This document shows positions 48,449 to 60,326 of a stretch of 64,000 nucleotides of DNA, piece after piece. Numbering within the stretch: position 1 is the first letter of the stretch; every line of letters starts with the position of its first letter. The translations under genes and the position numbers were made by a program. A model generated the notes under the pieces. The model saw only the letters and a program-made list of their open reading frames with translations, did no database searches and was not told where the DNA came from. Origin of the DNA: Pleurotus djamor (lineage: Eukaryota > Basidiomycota > Agaricomycetes > Agaricales > Pleurotaceae); contig JAPEVF010000113.1 in assembly GCA_029747585.1 (NCBI GenBank), positions 42,696 through 106,695 on the forward strand, given 5' to 3'.

Positions 48449-51400
48449 TTACTGGAAAGTATTGTGATTGTGATTCTGGTGAAACTGAGGATCCAGGAAT
48501 TGCTGGAGCGCGTGAAGGTCAGCTTCCGTGAGGTCAAGTGGTGGTAGAGATCCATCAGGGTAAGGTTGCATCCACGTATTATCGGCTTGACCACCGTAAG
48601 CCGGGTCATATCCAACGTCCTCGAAGGGCACAAAAGGTTGCTTCGGGAGCATATTGCCTCCAGGCATGCCGAGGAAACCTGACCCCTCCATCGAACGACT
48701 CATGGGATCATCTTCCTCTTCCTGAAAAGGCTGAGAAGAGNCCGGCGGAGGAACACCAACAGGAGCAGGATATGGCCATTCGAAGGTATGATACGTNGAT
48801 TGGATGGGGGTTGTTGCNAAGAATGTGCTTACGGACGGGGAAATGTCGGGCGAGGTACCGACGGTGAGGTTGACTGGNGACTCTGGATTAGGTGATGGAT
48901 GGGGTAGTGTTGGNGANCCTTGCGTNGGAGCNCGNCTNGAGGTGCTGCGGCGTTGCTTTGGGGAGCCAGAGGTAGACCGAGTGGTGGTGCTGTCCCGTTT
49001 AGTGCGCTTAGACGGACGTCGGTGAGGTGACGAAGAAGAGCCTTCGCCAACATCCGTGATAGTCTTNCTGACAGAGATATTACGNCGTTGGAGCCGAGGT
49101 TCAAGTTGNTTCATGAGGAGNTCTCTGAGAATGCCTTTGATAGTGTTGGCACACTCCCATGACTTNCCNCTTTCNGCGAGGTATTCCATGCATAACTCNG
49201 CCTGACCCAACGAATGTTTCAAAGAGACAGGAGCCACACGNACACCAGAGGTCGCTTGCACCGCAGAGAGCAAGAANATNGTCCCTGCAGAGAACACAAC
49301 CTGGACGAGCGTGATGGGGGCGTACCGAAGGCTGTACAAAGTCTTCCAGGTAGCCAGGAGCTCCATGATATGCTCCGCTGCCCTATTGCATAGCTTCGAG
49401 GGACGGAGATTAGCCCGACGGNCGAAGTTGGGTGGCTGAGGAGATACGTACCTTCACGTGGTCTATCTCTGCTTCGGAACTATGGGTTGGACGTGGACGA
49501 CGATANAACGGGCGGTGAAGGAGCACGAAAAGCCACCANTAGGCTAAATGGAGCATGATCTTGTGGGGAGGCGCAGTGCCACGATTGGANGGAGAGATGT
49601 TNAGTTCCTGAGGNAGATCCTCCTTCCATGCGTTGAGCCGNACGCTAGGTGCGATAAGGAACGGTGAGATAACNGAGTAGATGGGATCGCTCACTCAATC
49701 TCGCTGACCAGTTCGTATTGGATGTTCCGTCGGTCGGAAAGTGAGTTGCTGACGGTGTGAGTCCTTTGGGAAGACAANGTTGAGGATACGAGACACTTAC
49801 ACAACATCCATGATAGGCCGTGCGATCAATAGNAATTCACAGGAAGCTGCGAATGTTTTCGACAGATATCCAGGNTGGGAGGGTACACCAGAGGCCGGGT
49901 GGAACCAGGGCAANTCGTCGAAATCCTTCTCCACGTAAGGNACNGGGATGTTGTCCCTTGGAGAAGGGCTTGGAACNCAGAAGTCGCGNCCNACGTACAA
50001 NGACCAACANACGTCCTNNAAACCAGTGTCACTCGNTTGTATTACGATGAATNATTGNATNGANGCACTCACCTGGCTGAAAGTGGTCCAGTACGCCCAG
50101 TTACGGTCAAGACGNTCGTCGGGAGAGATAAAGCCTTCCTTGACCCAGGTGGAGCAATCGACGGCTAAACCAACTTATAGAAGGCACCATTTGAGAAAGG
50201 AACCGTGAAGCTTTTGATTCTATGCTTACGAGCTTGACTGATTCGGGAGCTTAGCCCTGNANNCAAAGTCANNANAAGTTGGTACNTAGTGCGACNTCCC
50301 GGAGATACACACCGAAATAGGCATATCCGAGAGTTTGCTCGCCTTGTGACGAGTGGAANCTNGCAAGGATGGAAAGGGCNTGGACGACGCAGATATTGGG
50401 CATTTGGCATTCNGCGTCGAGATANGATTTCGCNTTATCGGCGAAATAGCGACGGGCCTTGAGGTCNCTGATACGAGGGTCATCCGAGAAAGCGGACGCC
50501 AGNGCTACCAATGCGTTGTGTAACATNGGTGAATAGTGCGAAGTCTTCGGGAGAGGTTGCGAGATAGGGACGCTCAGAGCCCTCCACATATCCCTGAGGA
50601 ACANGGCGGGGACGATCCTCAGACACCAAGAAGTAAAGAACTTGAACAAGAGNTCAAGTATTCTGANNAGAGNGATGNGANGACGNCTATCGNAAGATAA
50701 TAGNCGACTTACCGNTCNTGTTCACGCCTATCCAAAGGTACGTTACCTGGGAGGTGACGAGACCAGTCAAAGTTGGGGTTATAGTGGGCTTCATCTGCGC
50801 CTTCCACCATCAAGACATANCACTCTTTGTGATTCTCNATAATTTCGGGAAAACGAGTGATTCTTTGAGGGGTNGAGAGACGGAAAATGGAAGTTGTCCC
50901 ATGGAATAACAGGTCACGGTCCTCGAGCTAGATAACGCCGACGAGNTGAGGAACGACGTCAGGCGGTTTTCGAAATTCGGGGTCGGGCTTACGTATAAGT
51001 TTCCAATTGGGTAGAGAATATCATTGACAGCATCTGACTCGTTCTCTGTGCTATCTTCTTGGAAATTCTCGTCCTGGACGTTGATTTCNGGGCGTAAGTG
51101 GAGGTACGACGCTTCTGCATCNNNGTTGGGGCTGCCATGGTCACGTTGACAGACTTCGATTTTAGCCTCCAGNACATGGACNTATTGNTCAAGGGCCTTA
51201 ATGCGCTTCTTGAGTGACTCGACNTATTGAATCGCACTCGGTTTCTTCGCGCCCTCAGCNCCCCATGTNCACTGACATAAATCANGTTAGGAGGGGATAT
51301 CGAGGTGAGTGGACAGCCCAACCTCTTGTCCGGCAGCAGCACANGATTCGCATTGCGGCCTACCGCCACGACACTTGATCTTTCTGTCATGTAGTCTGTG

Positions 51401-51537
51401 TAAGTGGCGTGTAGTGTGGAGGNNAAACCCNAAGTGTACCTGGTTCGACAGAAGTTACAAGCGACTGGAGCGTANGTGCCACGTCCTCTGGCAGTACCGC
51501 TACNGGATGNAAAAGAGCGAGANGATTCGGCTTTCAT
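48449..51537 (-). CDS. Zn2Cys6 transcription factor with fungal_trans domain
   Basis: The start is MKAESSRSF. The binuclear cluster is interrupted by two introns and reads CNFCRTR, KIKCRGGRPQCESC and ECTWG, giving the six-Cys pattern C-x2-C-x6-C...C-x2-C...C. A coiled-coil linker follows (IQYVESLKKRIKALEQYVHV). Then the middle homology region: LFKFFTSWCLRIVPALFLRD, SPMLHNALVALASAFSDDP, VVQALSILASFHSSQGEQT, LGYAYFG and the block LAYWWLFVLLHRPFYRRPRP. The tail is Ser/Pro-rich with SSPHRRPSKRTKRDS, ending NHNHNTFQ with TAA at 48,449. Nuclear DNA-binding regulator; target unknown. Dense Ns make several exon edges approximate. It lies 364 nt downstream of the uL14m gene on the same strand. Confidence 0.85.
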
Positions 51538-51900
51538 NGNAGTGTAGGGGATGNCGANGACACCAACACCCAGGTAACCACCACTTTATAGGNATTGAGC
51601 GTGTGTGATATGGGGCAACTGGGGCAGCAACATCAGATCGATCACTGCCTCTCCNACCTACAGTTAAGCGCTTGAGTCCCACGAGAAAGCAATTTTGAAC
51701 AAGGAACATGCGTGGCGTAGGCAGATCGCTGACAAAAACGGGTGATCGTTCAGGTGTAGTTCGTGGATTTCGGAGGAACTCAAATCTCATCACAACGCAT
51801 AGCCGTGGAAGGGAGAATTTGGTATATGTGATAGCAAGGGTCGTATAATAAGATCTGGATAGTTGAAACCGGTAAGATGNATTCCGAGAGATCATAGTAC

Positions 51901-52397
51901 CTATATCTGACATTGAGATATCCTGTCCGCGACGAGAGACGGGAACGAGGCTCACCTTGGGTGCCAAGCTGACTATNTTNCCCCAGCCCTTCATCCTCAG
52001 GTCTGCGCTAACCATGCCTCCTATGCGCGTGCCCAACATTTCGCGCTTGTTGTTGAGAAGCACAGCCGCGTTGTCATCAAATCTGACGACTCTCCCGTCT
52101 GGACGGCGCACCGCCTTTCGCGTTCGGACGATGACGGCACGNCGAACGTCACCACGACGAACTTTGACCGCAGTCACGGACGCTTGGGTTGCAGCATTTA
52201 CTGGCCGAGCCCTTTTCACCACGCAGACAATTTCGTCACCAACAGAGCCCCAGCCATTGTTGACTTTTTGCTTGAGAATGTTAACGCACTCGACAAGCAG
52301 TGCGCCAGAATTGTCTATACACTGCGCAACCGGAATAAGATGGTGTCTGACTTTAAAGGAGAACCCTTACATTTAGAGTACTTTTGAGCCCAATCAT
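51901..52397 (-). CDS. Mitochondrial large-subunit ribosomal protein uL14m
   Basis: Ribosomal L14 family, about 125 residues. The start is MIGLKSTLN, spliced across about 50 nt to [18 protein letters not shown]. Then come [64 protein letters not shown] and KIVSLAPK. The end is most simply obtained by a 49-nt intron (51,907-51,955) followed by a tiny exon giving I and TAG at 51,901. Without it the frame runs on into unrelated sequence. It matches bacterial/mitochondrial L14 (RRPDG...FDDNAAV...GTRI) rather than cytosolic RPL23. Position 52,142 is N. Confidence 0.85.
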
Positions 52398-52783
52398 TAG
52401 GGAGTCGAGGAGGACAAGGTGAAGGATGAACGTGAAGAACGCGACGGCCAACAACGGCCAGTGAGAGTAAAGGGTATGACGTTCCCACGCTTACTTGGTG
52501 GAACATGACCACATTTCGGCGTATGATTGCCTTACGACCGCGCTTTCCACTCCTCCTCCTTGCCNCCTCCTCCNAATNTCATCTGAACTTGTAATANTGN
52601 CCAGCGATCATGCCTCTCTCTCGTCGTGGNAGCGGTAGCGTTACCCTGGCATCGGGCCAGACGTTGGCAATCCATACAAGGACACACGATGAGGGTGATC
52701 TCCCCCATGCCACCAAGAAGTGCGTCGATAATCCACATCGCCCTTATTATGATCTCAATGCGATTGTTATGAACTTTAGGACC
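52398..52783. promoter_or_regulatory. Divergent region, uL14m / hexokinase
   Basis: 386 nt between the two start codons. A frame continuous with hexokinase is open back to an ATG at 52,610. That segment does not resemble hexokinase N-termini and is treated as leader sequence. Confidence 0.4.
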
Positions 52784-54944
52784 ATGGCCGACCATCTGCG
52801 AAAGTACGAAGCTCTGTGAGTGAACGCATATAACCTCCTGGCGAATCGAAATGGAACATCGACAGCTTCACGTTAACTCCACAACGAATGCGGATGATTG
52901 TCGAGGCTTTCAAGGAGACCTTGGAAANTGGACTTGAGAAACCAGGTCAAGTCGTTGTGCGTATATCCTATCATTACTTTATCGCAATTGTTCCGCTTCA
53001 GGGGACGATCCCACCAGCGACGTTAACAACAAGATTGATTCTCTGTCATTGTGCAGTGAACTGACTCTTTGTATAATCTCCAATGTTCCCCGTCTTTCTC
53101 ATGAATTATGTTATATCGCTTTCGGTCCTGATGCCTAAGCTCTCCAGCCAATGATCCCAACATTCGTGTTCGGATGGCCTCAAGGCTCGGAAACAGGGGA
53201 TTTCATTGCAGTTGATCTTGGTGTGCACATTGGGATCAAGTAGCTGATAAGAAATTCTAAAACAATTCACCAGGCGGAACCAACCTTCGTGTCTGCCTCG
53301 TAACGCTCCAAGGCGACGGGAAGTTCGAGATCACTCAGTCCAAGTATCGCCTAACCGAGGAACAAAAACAAGATGACGGGCAAAAGCTATTTGACTTCTG
53401 TGCGGAGTGCCTGAGGACATTCATCGACACAAATTCTCAGCCTCCTGATGGTATCCTGAAACCAGGAGAGGTTCTACCACTAGGGTTCACTGTGAGTGCC
53501 TTGTAGCGTTGTCATCATAATTCACCGCTCACCGCCTCAAATGATTTCTTACAGTTTTCTTATCCTTGCACGTGAGCTGTGGATTCTCCTTCACGCGTAC
53601 TTTTCTTAGTGCGATCACAGGCAAGAACGTATTGATCAAGGTGTCCTCATTCGATGGACGAAGGGCTTCGGAGCACCGAACACAGAAGGCAGAGATGTCG
53701 CCGAAATGTTCAACAAGTCCATCGAGAAATATGTGCATATACATTTTTCCTTGTTATTCGCACGTTGCTCACTGCCTTTATTTTTTAGCAATTGCCCGTC
53801 AAGCTCACAGCTTTGATCAACGACACCACGGGTACCTTGATCGCGTCGCACTATGTCAACCCCAAAACCAAAATAGCCTGCATTTTTGGAACCGGTTGCA
53901 ATGCTGCATACATGGAGCATGTTCGTGATATCCCCAAGATAGAATCTCTCGGTATCAGTGGTGACGCGGACATGGCCATTAACTGTGAATGGGTACACCC
54001 TTTCATATCGGCTTGATGACAAGACAACGTTCTAATCTAACCTCTCCAAGGGTGCTTTCGACTCATTTGAACATGAACATCTGCCACGCACTAAATATGA
54101 TATGGAAGTTGACGAGTCGTCAAACAAACCCGGAGAACAGTCATTTGAGGCAAGATGCTTGTAACCATCGCGTTCTACGGGCTGCTGATATGACCCCCCA
54201 GAAACTTATCTCTGGCCGTTATCTGGGCGAAATATTGCGTCTTGTCATTTGTGAACTGGTAGACGAGGGTGTTCTCTTCCTCGGACAAAACACCTACAAG
54301 ATTGAGAAACCCTACGTCCTGGACACTGCATTTCTATCCCTAATGGAAAGGTGCGGGTGTTCTCGGTGACTGTCGAACAATTCTTACTCGCCTTAGTGAT
54401 CCAACCGACGAACTCCTTATGGTTATCGGAATCTTCAATCACTTCTTCGCTCTCGAGACCACACTAGCCGAACGTCAATTCTTCCGGGCCCTTGCTAAAC
54501 TCATTGGTCGTCGTGCAGCTCGCCTCAGTGCTTGCGGTATCGCGGCCATCGTCAGCAAGATGGGTTATCTCGACGAGGGTTGCTCCGTCGGTGCCGATGG
54601 ATCACTCTATAATGTACGTGCCACAAACCCGTTTATATGTTCTCCGACTAACGGCGTCTTCAGAAATATCCTGGCTTTGCGGATCGAATCCATGAAGGTC
54701 TTCAAGATATCTTTGGTGACAAGGGCCGGTGCGTCCGAATATCTGACTTGTCTGCTCACTCCCTCAACTGATCCTTGCACCAGAAACATCGTCACCCATC
54801 ATGCTGAAGACGGGAGCGGTGTGGGCAGTGCCATCATTGCCGGTGAGCCCTGAATTCGTCGATACCCCAACCCGTTGATCTCTGAACGTCAATTTAGCGA
54901 TGACTAAGATACGCAAAGACGCTGGTCTTTACGTGAACGTGTAA
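52784..54944 (+). CDS. Hexokinase/glucokinase
   Basis: Phosphorylates glucose at C6, first step of glycolysis. The start is MADHLRKYEAL; exon 2 gives FTLTPQRMRMIVEAFKETLE. Key motifs: PTFVFGWPQG, DLGGTNLRVCLVTL (phosphate 1), LGFTFSYPC, LIRWTKGFGAPNTEG with the sugar-binding Lys, and ALINDTTGTLIASHY with the catalytic Asp. Then come GTGCNAAYMEHV (phosphate 2), NCEWGAFDSFEHEHLPRTKY, RYLGEILRLVICELVDEGVL and HAEDGSGVGSAIIAAM (adenosine). It ends GLYVNV with TAA at 54,942-54,944. Full length, about 500 aa, nine or more exons. One intron is 191 nt (52,957-53,147) against about 55 nt for the others. Confidence 0.95.
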
Positions 54945-56600
54945 TGGTGCACCTTCGCACCCTTTCCACCCTTGAAAGGTTGTACAACTACCGGACATCG
55001 TTGTGTAGCGCCTATGTATTATCATCATCTTCCAAGATCTAGAATAACTGATATGGTCTGTATATAGACCCCGATCCCCGATGAAATCCATGCAGGCAAG
55101 TCTTTGTTTGTATTGATACGTGTGTTCTTCCAAGATGGCCTGATCCCCAGGCTATTCTATCCAGATGAGTCAGTTCACGTTAGATCAACGATCCTTGTCG
55201 GATGCTTGAATGCCGAGTGAATGATCCTCTAGTCGCCCAGGTCTCATTGAAGAAGTCACCCTCTCCAATTCACTCGACCCGTTTTCCACGGTTTCGCGAA
55301 GACCGCCCGGATATCCCGTATACCTCCATCGTTCAGACCACGCACACGACCCACAAGTGATCTAATATCGACATCGAACCGACCATCTTTCTACGCCCAA
55401 TGAGCGCGGTTTCAGACAGCCCGTTAGGAAACCAAGATGTGACACGCTACCCGACAGTTCCGACACGGGATGGGTATAAATATATCCTGACGGTTGGAAA
55501 CTGGCACTGTTATGCCCGCTGTCGACCAAAGCATCCAGCAGATCCATGAGATCAAAGATCTTCAATACTGTCAGCGTCAGTGGTTCTCGGTTGTCTAGAT
55601 GCCTAGCGCACAGTAATTGATGGTTACTGACTCGTGGAGAATGGACAGTTGCTTGTGCGGTATTAGTTCTATACGAACATGGTAAGTGTCGTACTCATGT
55701 TTGGTGCGAGGTGACTTCTCTTCGACGCTGAAACATAGCCATGACGTTGGATCAGGAAGTAAGTGACCGGCTTGGCAAAACTCCTGGATTTCGCCTAGGC
55801 CTTACCTTCCCTTAGGTAGAACTTGTTTGGGTAGGTGCCGTTCCCCCAACGACTGCGAGTTATCCTGTATCTCTCGCCAGAAAAAACAATGGTCACTTGT
55901 CAAAGTCTTGTTTCTCCTGGTTAGTTGTCATAAAGTGATTCTGCTAAGTGTGCGGCGAATTAATACATGACGATTAGAATAGGTACGTAGGGGGCACAAT
56001 ACCACTGTGGGTAGCTACTACAGCTCTCTCTATACCATCGGAACTCAGTTATCTTTGTACCGCAGTGGAAACGCAATAGGCAAGTCGTCGGCATGTTCTC
56101 AGCGGGGGAGCGAAGTGATGAACTCGATCGATTGCCAGTCTTCTTGGGTAATCCAACGTCTGCCGAGGTTCGTCCCACTATTTCCATCTGAGCTACTGAA
56201 GTTCAAGTACCTGATCTAATTTCAGCTGTAAGAAAACTTACTCGGCTCTCTCGTTATCGTTTCACTCACGCACTTCTCCATGAGCGTAGATGTGTGTTGG
56301 TATTCCTGTAAATCCTTGACCTTCTCCTGACGTCTCAGGTCGATCGTGGGCTTGGTTCCAAGCTATCCTCGGCTTTGTATCGATGTGGTCGATGCAAGGT
56401 GAACTCTTCTCAGCACGTTCGTTGCTGATAGATTTGTGATTGAGCCTGCCTTCCTCAGGTATTCTCCTGCTTCGAGCACAAGCCATGTGCAAACCTTTTG
56501 GGTCTCCGTTCAAGATTCCCGTTCCTTACGCACTGGGTGGGGCCTTCCTCTCGGAGGCTGCGATGATGAGCACTATCCTCGGTTTATCCTNACTCCCGCA
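54945..56600. other. Intergenic, no gene recognised
   Basis: Open frames on both strands are short and lack family motifs. The 3' exons of the minus-strand gene at 56.7-57.2 kb may lie in the right part, where Ns at 56,591-56,700 block reading. Confidence 0.35.
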
Positions 56601-56709
56601 TCTTGTGTCTGTGCTTCCTGTCCCATTATTTTNCTTGTNNCGTCTGAATCTCATGAGCTNNTACGTTCTCTCNNGCNNCNGAAGCCNGAAGNATATGAAN
56701 GTTGACATT

Positions 56710-57175
56710 CTGTAAGTGAATTGAGAGTAACGCCAAGCTTGCGAAAGAGCTGGCCGATGGGGTACTGTTCATCCAAGAACAATCTTTCGACCTCTGGGCA
56801 AGTGATCACGACGGTGGAGGTGGCTACGCACACCGTGTGGGAGCGACATTTGAGAAGAACTTGGCGATCCTGCGTAATTGGGTTGCTGGGAGAGGCGGCC
56901 TCTGTCCGAGACCCCGTCCGTCGAGACACGCATTCCACGGCAATAGAATGGTCAAAGAAAGCACTGAATCATGGTCAAAGTCGGTCAAGATACGCGTCGC
57001 CTTTGCGCACCTGAGTATGCGCTGCAAATCCCCCTGACACGTAACGAGGATTCTCTCCAATCCAGATAGTAGGTAGTTGCATTGGACCTGTTCAAAGTAT
57101 GCGTCATGAAGATGTTCTCCCAGAATGAAAGAAAACACACCGTCGTAGTGGTGGAGGTCGCGTCGAAAGTATTAG
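56710..57175 (-). CDS. Partial gene, possibly chorismate-lyase/UTRA-fold protein
   Basis: Two adjoining minus-strand exons read continuously across a clean intron at about 56,987-57,033. The first ends HLHDAYFEQ, then LLSGLERILVTCQGDLQRIL. The second begins SAFFDHSIAVECVSRR, then VLLKCRSHTVCVATSTVVIT and ERLFLDEQYPIGQLFRKLG. The pattern 'V...AT S.V.I....ERLFLxExYPIGQLFRKLG' recalls the core of chorismate lyase/UTRA domains, but I cannot confirm it. Start and stop are not resolved: upstream a stop precedes the first exon, and downstream Ns intervene. Coding status is likely; the function is tentative. Confidence 0.4.
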
Positions 57176-57811
57176 AAGCCAGCATGATAGCGTATGCGGA
57201 TTCGAGCCAATCCACTCATGCTTTTATACATTGACGACCCTTTCAGAGTGCTGTGCTCTGTGTTTGAAGGTATAAATGCCGATTTGACGTTGCTGGGAGG
57301 ATGAATTAAGAAGTTTTTGACGAGTAATTTCGGGTCCGTCCCTAGACTCGATCAGTCATTGACTGGCAATCGCCTGCTATTTGATCCCGGCCATGAGCCA
57401 CTAGGATTTTCGACTTTTGCTTCATTGGGTTACTGAGATGTTGAGTGGTCGAAGCTGATGATGAGCGTTGCAAATGATGATGGGACTGGGTACACAAGGT
57501 TGTCTGCAGTGGGCGGCAGGATTCGTGATAGAGATTCTGACCGTGGGATACTTTTGTCTCACGATCAATACGACGCTATTGCCAAGTCATCCACTTCTTG
57601 CTCTTGTTTCACTCAGTGGCGGCTTTTCCTAAATCCTAAAGGCCTCCTCGAGACATTCTATGCAACAACACATCCAAGCTTATACAAGTCTCGATTAGCA
57701 GCTCAAATCCATGTAAATACAGGCGGGGCTTACCTCGGGCTAATTTCCATTTTTGAGCGATGATGTGATGATCTGTGATACCGACATCATGCAGTGCATT
57801 CCCGTTGGCCC

Positions 57812-57819
57812 ATATATAT
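57812..57819 (+). promoter_or_regulatory. TATA-like element upstream of ARD gene
   Basis: ATATATAT about 47-54 nt before the acireductone dioxygenase ATG at 57,866, in a plausible core-promoter position. Confidence 0.35.
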
Positions 57820-57865
57820 TCGTCAGATTCTTCTCACTCAACCCACTCCTTTCTCTGAAACCACC

Positions 57866-58631
57866 ATGAGGGCGTACTACTTTGATAATCTGCCGGGGGA
57901 CCAGCGACTACCCCACGATTTCGTCCCCTCTCGCCCTGTTTCCCTCTCAGTCTTGGAGAGCATCGGCGTCAAGTATTGGGAGGTCCCAGTTGAGGGGTAT
58001 GAAGCAAAAATCGACGCCATTGCCAAGGAACGAGGCTACAAAAATAGGGATACTATCAATGTCTCCAAAGAGGGAATGGGTGAGGTGGGTTGAGTGGTTT
58101 GAGTCGGCGATGTGGCGAGTCTCAAAATAGGGCCACAGATATACGAGGAGAAGATAAAAGGTTTCTTCCAAGAGTATGTTCACTAGTCGTGAAACATCTT
58201 GGACATTTAAAGACGCAAATACCAGGCATATGCATGAAGATGAGGAGATTCGTTACATCCTCTCTGGCAGCGGGTTCTTTGATGTTCGAGGTGAGTATAT
58301 CGTGCTGCCTTTTGCTCAACAAATACTCATTACCATTACTTACTTGACAGAAACATCTTCTGACGAGTGGATCCGTATTGCCGTCACGCCAGGAGACCTC
58401 ATTGTCATTCCAGCTGGAATCTATCACCGTTTTACACTGGATGAGCAGAACAATATCAAGGCCCTTCGTCTCTTCAAAGTGAGACCATCACTCATTACTC
58501 GTACCTCGACTTTGATTGACCATCGATATACTTAGGACGAGCCCAAGTGGATTCCCCACAACCGCAGTGAGGTTACAGATGCCAATCCGTATCGCTTGGA
58601 ATATATTCGAAGTATCGGTGTCGGTGCATGA
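57866..58631 (+). CDS. ADI1: Acireductone dioxygenase (methionine salvage)
   Basis: Metal-dependent cupin that oxidises the acireductone intermediate of the methylthioadenosine cycle. The start is [19 protein letters not shown]. Blocks in order: [43 protein letters not shown], then [21 protein letters not shown] with the HxHx4E metal ligands. After an intron come [20 protein letters not shown] with the fourth ligand His, [17 protein letters not shown] and [12 protein letters not shown], ending SIGVGA with TGA at 58,629-58,631. All four metal ligands are kept. Five exons or so; typical length (about 180 aa). Confidence 0.93.
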
Positions 58632-59344
58632 TTGTCGTAGTAGGATGATTAATTGGAAACAAAAGCATTTCAGTATCGTCAACTGTGTGCATCACCAACC
58701 GAAGGTTTACCAAGGTGGTTTCGTTGGGCGACAAACCAACTGGCTACCAGTGTGGCCGCGCGCACTACCAGGTGGAGTCTTCCCGACGATGCTAGAGTAG
58801 GCAGAATACCGACTCGCCCCTTCGACTTGTCCGTAACCTCGAGGTACGTTCGGCCGTCCCAGACTCTCTATCGGACTTCAAGTAGGACATCTCGACAGAG
58901 CGTAGGTGCATGGAAGAGATTGCTTTTAGACAAACTTACAGCACACTTAGTAGCTTGAGTATATCCAGGACATCCAAGCTGACGCGAATTTCTTTGGGAC
59001 CGAGGTCCCAAGCCATGGGGCGATTCTCAAGGCGCAAAGAAGAGCTTCTCTCTTTTGTGTTCCGCGTACGATGAATGAATACCGGTTTCAGATCTCAAGC
59101 TGAAGAGTTTTCCATGCTTGCAAGTGAACGCAGTCCCCAGATAGGAAGCATCGAGGAGGAGGCTTTGGTTACCTCATCATAGATAGGGCCCCAAGGCAAG
59201 TCTTCCGACCAAACTTCTGTGATTCATATTGGTAGCAAAGACTAAATATATGTACACGACAAGGTGGCTGTTCCAAAGTATGGAGAAAGACTATCCACCG
59301 GCTGGTAGTAGCAAATAGTGGGTGCTCCCGAACTCGGGCTACAG
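58632..59344. other. Intergenic between ARD gene and repeat region
   Basis: Probably the ARD 3' region followed by unassigned sequence. No coding region or repeat is recognised before 59,345. Confidence 0.4.
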
Positions 59345-60190
59345 CTTTGCCTAGACGCCCTCTTGACGCGTCTAGGTGGCCACTGTAGCCGTCATCTATC
59401 CAGGAGAGTCTGCACTGAAGGAAACCGCTCGACGACCCGTCCGGTGGTCCCTATCTCCGTCCAGCAAGAACCAGTCACTCAGAGAGCGATTCCTGGGCGG
59501 TCATGCGAGATAGGGCCTTCTGGGTTCGTCGGTGTTCGCCATCTGTACAGAGCCAAAGCAACACCTAAACACTGTCTTTCGCATCTAGGAGGCCATGGCC
59601 TGCATCCACCCGGGATGATCACACTGAAGCGAACCGTTCAATGACCCCAGCCGACCGACCTATCTCCGTCCAGATGCTCTCTGAGCGATCGTGGACGTTA
59701 AGAGATAGCGTCGTCTGGAATCACCTTATGCTCATCATCTGTGCCATCAGAAACCTGAGCAGCGTGCTGGTCCTGTGGGATGTGAAAAGATAGAGGGATG
59801 TAAGTCGCCTGTTTTTGTCGTGCAGAAGAAATAAACAAGACTCACCACTTGTGGACCAGTACCTGCAGTCCATGCTTCCAGAGTCCAGCCAACACGTCGC
59901 CTAAACATGTCCGTGACACGTCTAGGGAGTCATTGACCTTCGTCCGTCTGGGAGCACGGTACTGAAGGGAACTCTCGAGGGCCCGTCCCGTAGACCTATC
60001 CCCGTCCTTCCAGAGCCGGGCGCTCTATGAGCTGTCCCTGGCCTGGCGGTCTTGCGAGATAGGGCGCTCAGGAACCGACGAAGTCGCAATCTGTAGAATG
60101 ACAAAGCTGGAGAGAAGAAGGTCAGTTGGGTTGTTTGAATCGATGATATGATATATGAATGGACTTACGCGCTGGGGCTCAGAGTGAGGA
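59340..60190 (-). other. Candidate outward spliced transcription unit
   Basis: Reading outward (minus) from the left arm there is a TATA-like TATAAG at 60,215-60,220. Next is an intron with GTAAGT donor, CTGAC branch-like site and a pyrimidine-rich TTCTTCTCTCCAG acceptor (60,107-60,168). A second intron with GTGAGT donor and CCCACAG acceptor lies at 59,773-59,845. The exons have no long frame, so the product may be non-coding or a decayed gene. Confidence 0.4.
59345..60110 (-). repeat. Three diverged copies of a ~200-bp unit
   Basis: Copies at about 59,345-59,545, 59,565-59,745 and 59,890-60,100. Shared landmarks, in plus-strand order, are CCTAGACG/CCTAAACA followed by a TCTAGG block, a 'CTGAAG..AAC' block, a 'CCTATCTCCGTCCAG' block and 'GCGAGATAGGG' or a variant. 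The third copy overlaps the left inverted-repeat arm. On the minus strand each copy ends in a short open stretch after a CAG, so they could be repeated exons. Confidence 0.6.
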
Positions 60191-60326
60191 TTTGATGCAG
60201 TTGAACTGCCTCATCTTATACTGCACGTTGTTGTCTTTTGTTGATCATCAAATAGTGCACCGCTTGGTACTAGGGAGTGGCAAGCGTTACGATCGCGTTG
60301 TGATGACCTGTTTGTCACATCGTGAC
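60017..60326 (+). repeat. Left arm of 310-bp inverted repeat
   Basis: Reverse-complement match to 63,691-64,000. I compared it block by block and found no mismatch over 310 nt. Divergence starts sharply after the shared TCACATCGTGAC on the inner side. The outer end cannot be set, because the partner runs off the window. Confidence 0.9.

Noticed and set aside
52610..52783. In-frame N-terminal extension of hexokinase
   Set aside because: The added residues do not resemble hexokinase leaders, and the normal family start MADHLRKYE is at 52,784.
57458..57763. 101-codon plus-strand frame upstream of acireductone dioxygenase
   Set aside because: No recognisable motif and no convincing splice sites linking it to a neighbour.
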